NCBI GenBank assembly: GCA_023423475.1 | Contig: JAFAFN010000459.1 | Span: 1 to 8,096 of the forward strand | Source: Actinomycetes bacterium | GTDB lineage: Bacteria > Actinomycetota > Acidimicrobiia > Acidimicrobiales > Microtrichaceae | Reading direction: 5' to 3' | Length of the DNA stretch: 8,096 nucleotides | Shown: piece after piece, positions 7,379 through 8,096 of the stretch | Numbering within the stretch: position 1 is the first letter of the stretch | Layout of the letters: each line of letters starts with the position of its first letter | Notes under the pieces: model-generated | What the model saw: the letters and a program-made list of their open reading frames with translations, nothing else | Database searches by the model: none | What the model was told of the DNA's origin: nothing | Position numbers and translations under genes: made by a program

Positions 7379-8096
7379 TCAGTGCTTGAAGTGGCGTTCG
7401 CCGGTGAAGACCATCGCCAGACCCTGCTCGTTCGCAGCGGCGATGACCTCGTCGTCACGGATCGAGCCACCGGGCTGGATGACCGCCGTCGCACCGGCTT
7501 CCGCCGCGGCGTCGAGGCCGTCACGGAACGGGAAGAACGCATCCGAGGCGCACGCCCCGCCGACCGCACGGCCGTCGGCCTTCTCCGCCGCCAGGCGACC
7601 TGCGTCGCGACGGTTCTGCTGGCCGGCACCGATGCCGACCGCCTGGCCGTCCTTGACCAGGACGATGGTGTTCGAGGTGACGCGCGCAGCGACCCGCCAC
7701 GCGAGCTCGAGGTCGCGCCACTCGTCCTCGGTCGGCGAGCGATCCGTCGCGACCGTCCAGTTCGACCGGTCCATGCTCACGGTGTCGGCCGTCTGCACGA
7801 GCAGGCCACCCGAGATCGAGCGCACGTCGAGCGCAGGGACGACCGGCGCCGGCGCGGTGATCACCCGGAGGTTCTTCTTGGCGGAGAGGATCGCGAGCGC
7901 GTCGTCCTCGTAGCCAGGAGCGATCACCACCTCGGTGAACACCGGGGCGAGGGCCTCGGCGAGGCTCGCCGGCACCACGCGGTTGAGCGCCACGATGCCG
8001 CCGAACGCCGAGGTCGGGTCGCACGCATGGGCACGTTCGTAGGCCGTCGTGATGTCGACCCCGGTCGCCGCGCCGCAGGGGTTCGCGTGCTTGATG
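7379..8096 (-). CDS. purH: Bifunctional AICAR transformylase/IMP cyclohydrolase, C-terminal part (truncated by the window edge)
   Basis: The last two steps of purine synthesis: formylation of AICAR by 10-formyl-tetrahydrofolate and closure to IMP. Only the C-terminal 239 residues are in the window, all from the AICAR transformylase domain; the frame continues open beyond 8096 and the cyclohydrolase domain lies outside. Diagnostic motifs: IKHANPCGAATG at the edge, with the catalytic Lys-His pair; DPTSAFGGIVALN; SNTIVLVKDGQAVGIGAGQQNR; ASDAFFPFRDG; and AVIQPGGSIRDDEVIAAANEQGLAMVFTGERHFKH at the C-terminus. The gene has the family's normal end. An internal GTG at 7993 would give a short frame but is not a start, because the motif run continues upstream of it. 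The CFA-type gene follows on the same strand after a 143-bp gap containing the inverted repeats and a candidate promoter. Confidence 0.98.
   Translation of the reverse strand, partial: IKHANPCGAATGVDITTAYERAHACDPTSAFGGIVALNRVVPASLAEALAPVFTEVVIAPGYEDDALAILSAKKNLRVITAPAPVVPALDVRSISGGLLVQTADTVSMDRSNWTVATDRSPTEDEWRDLELAWRVAARVTSNTIVLVKDGQAVGIGAGQQNRRDAGRLAAEKADGRAVGGACASDAFFPFRDGLDAAAEAGATAVIQPGGSIRDDEVIAAANEQGLAMVFTGERHFKH

Overview
The window is compact, very GC-rich DNA with strong G/C third-position bias, from a high-GC actinobacterium. The gene products (actinobacterial-type LeuA, SnoaL-like and EthD-like proteins, a CFA-type lipid methyltransferase) would fit an Acidimicrobiia-like lineage, but that placement is an inference from protein style only. 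All genes look chromosomal and mostly housekeeping. I see no mobile element, CRISPR array, phage gene, tRNA or rRNA.

Layout from left to right. (1) A possible N-terminal stub of a minus-strand gene runs off the left edge (1-110). (2) A plus-strand two-CBS-domain protein (221-655) converges on leuA (2-isopropylmalate synthase, minus strand, 672-2435); a hairpin containing both stop codons lies between them. (3) Upstream of leuA is a complete leucine attenuator on the minus strand: a promoter with -35 TTGCCG, 17-bp spacer and -10 TACGCT; an apparently leaderless 11-residue leader peptide [11 protein letters not shown] with four consecutive Leu codons; a hairpin starting at its stop codon; and a 12-bp terminator hairpin followed by a T-run. 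(4) Reading divergently are dus (tRNA-dihydrouridine synthase, 2748-3893) and maf (nucleotide pyrophosphatase, 3900-4517), 6 bp apart. (5) A 98-bp gap packed with small palindromes precedes a two-gene unit: a SnoaL/NTF2-fold protein (4616-5083) and an EthD-like tandem ferredoxin-fold protein (5088-5786). (6) Converging on this unit from the right is a cyclopropane-fatty-acid-synthase family methyltransferase (5817-7235, minus). Upstream of it, also on the minus strand, is the C-terminal AICAR-transformylase part of purH (7379 to the right edge).

The genes do not form one pathway. LeuA (leucine synthesis), PurH (purine synthesis), Dus (tRNA modification), Maf (nucleotide pool or translation-linked quality control) and the CFA-type enzyme (lipid modification) are separate functions packed together. 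The best regulatory discovery is the leuA attenuator. The least understood genes are the SnoaL/EthD pair, whose palindrome-rich start region suggests specific control. I found no convincing evidence of a wholly new biological system.
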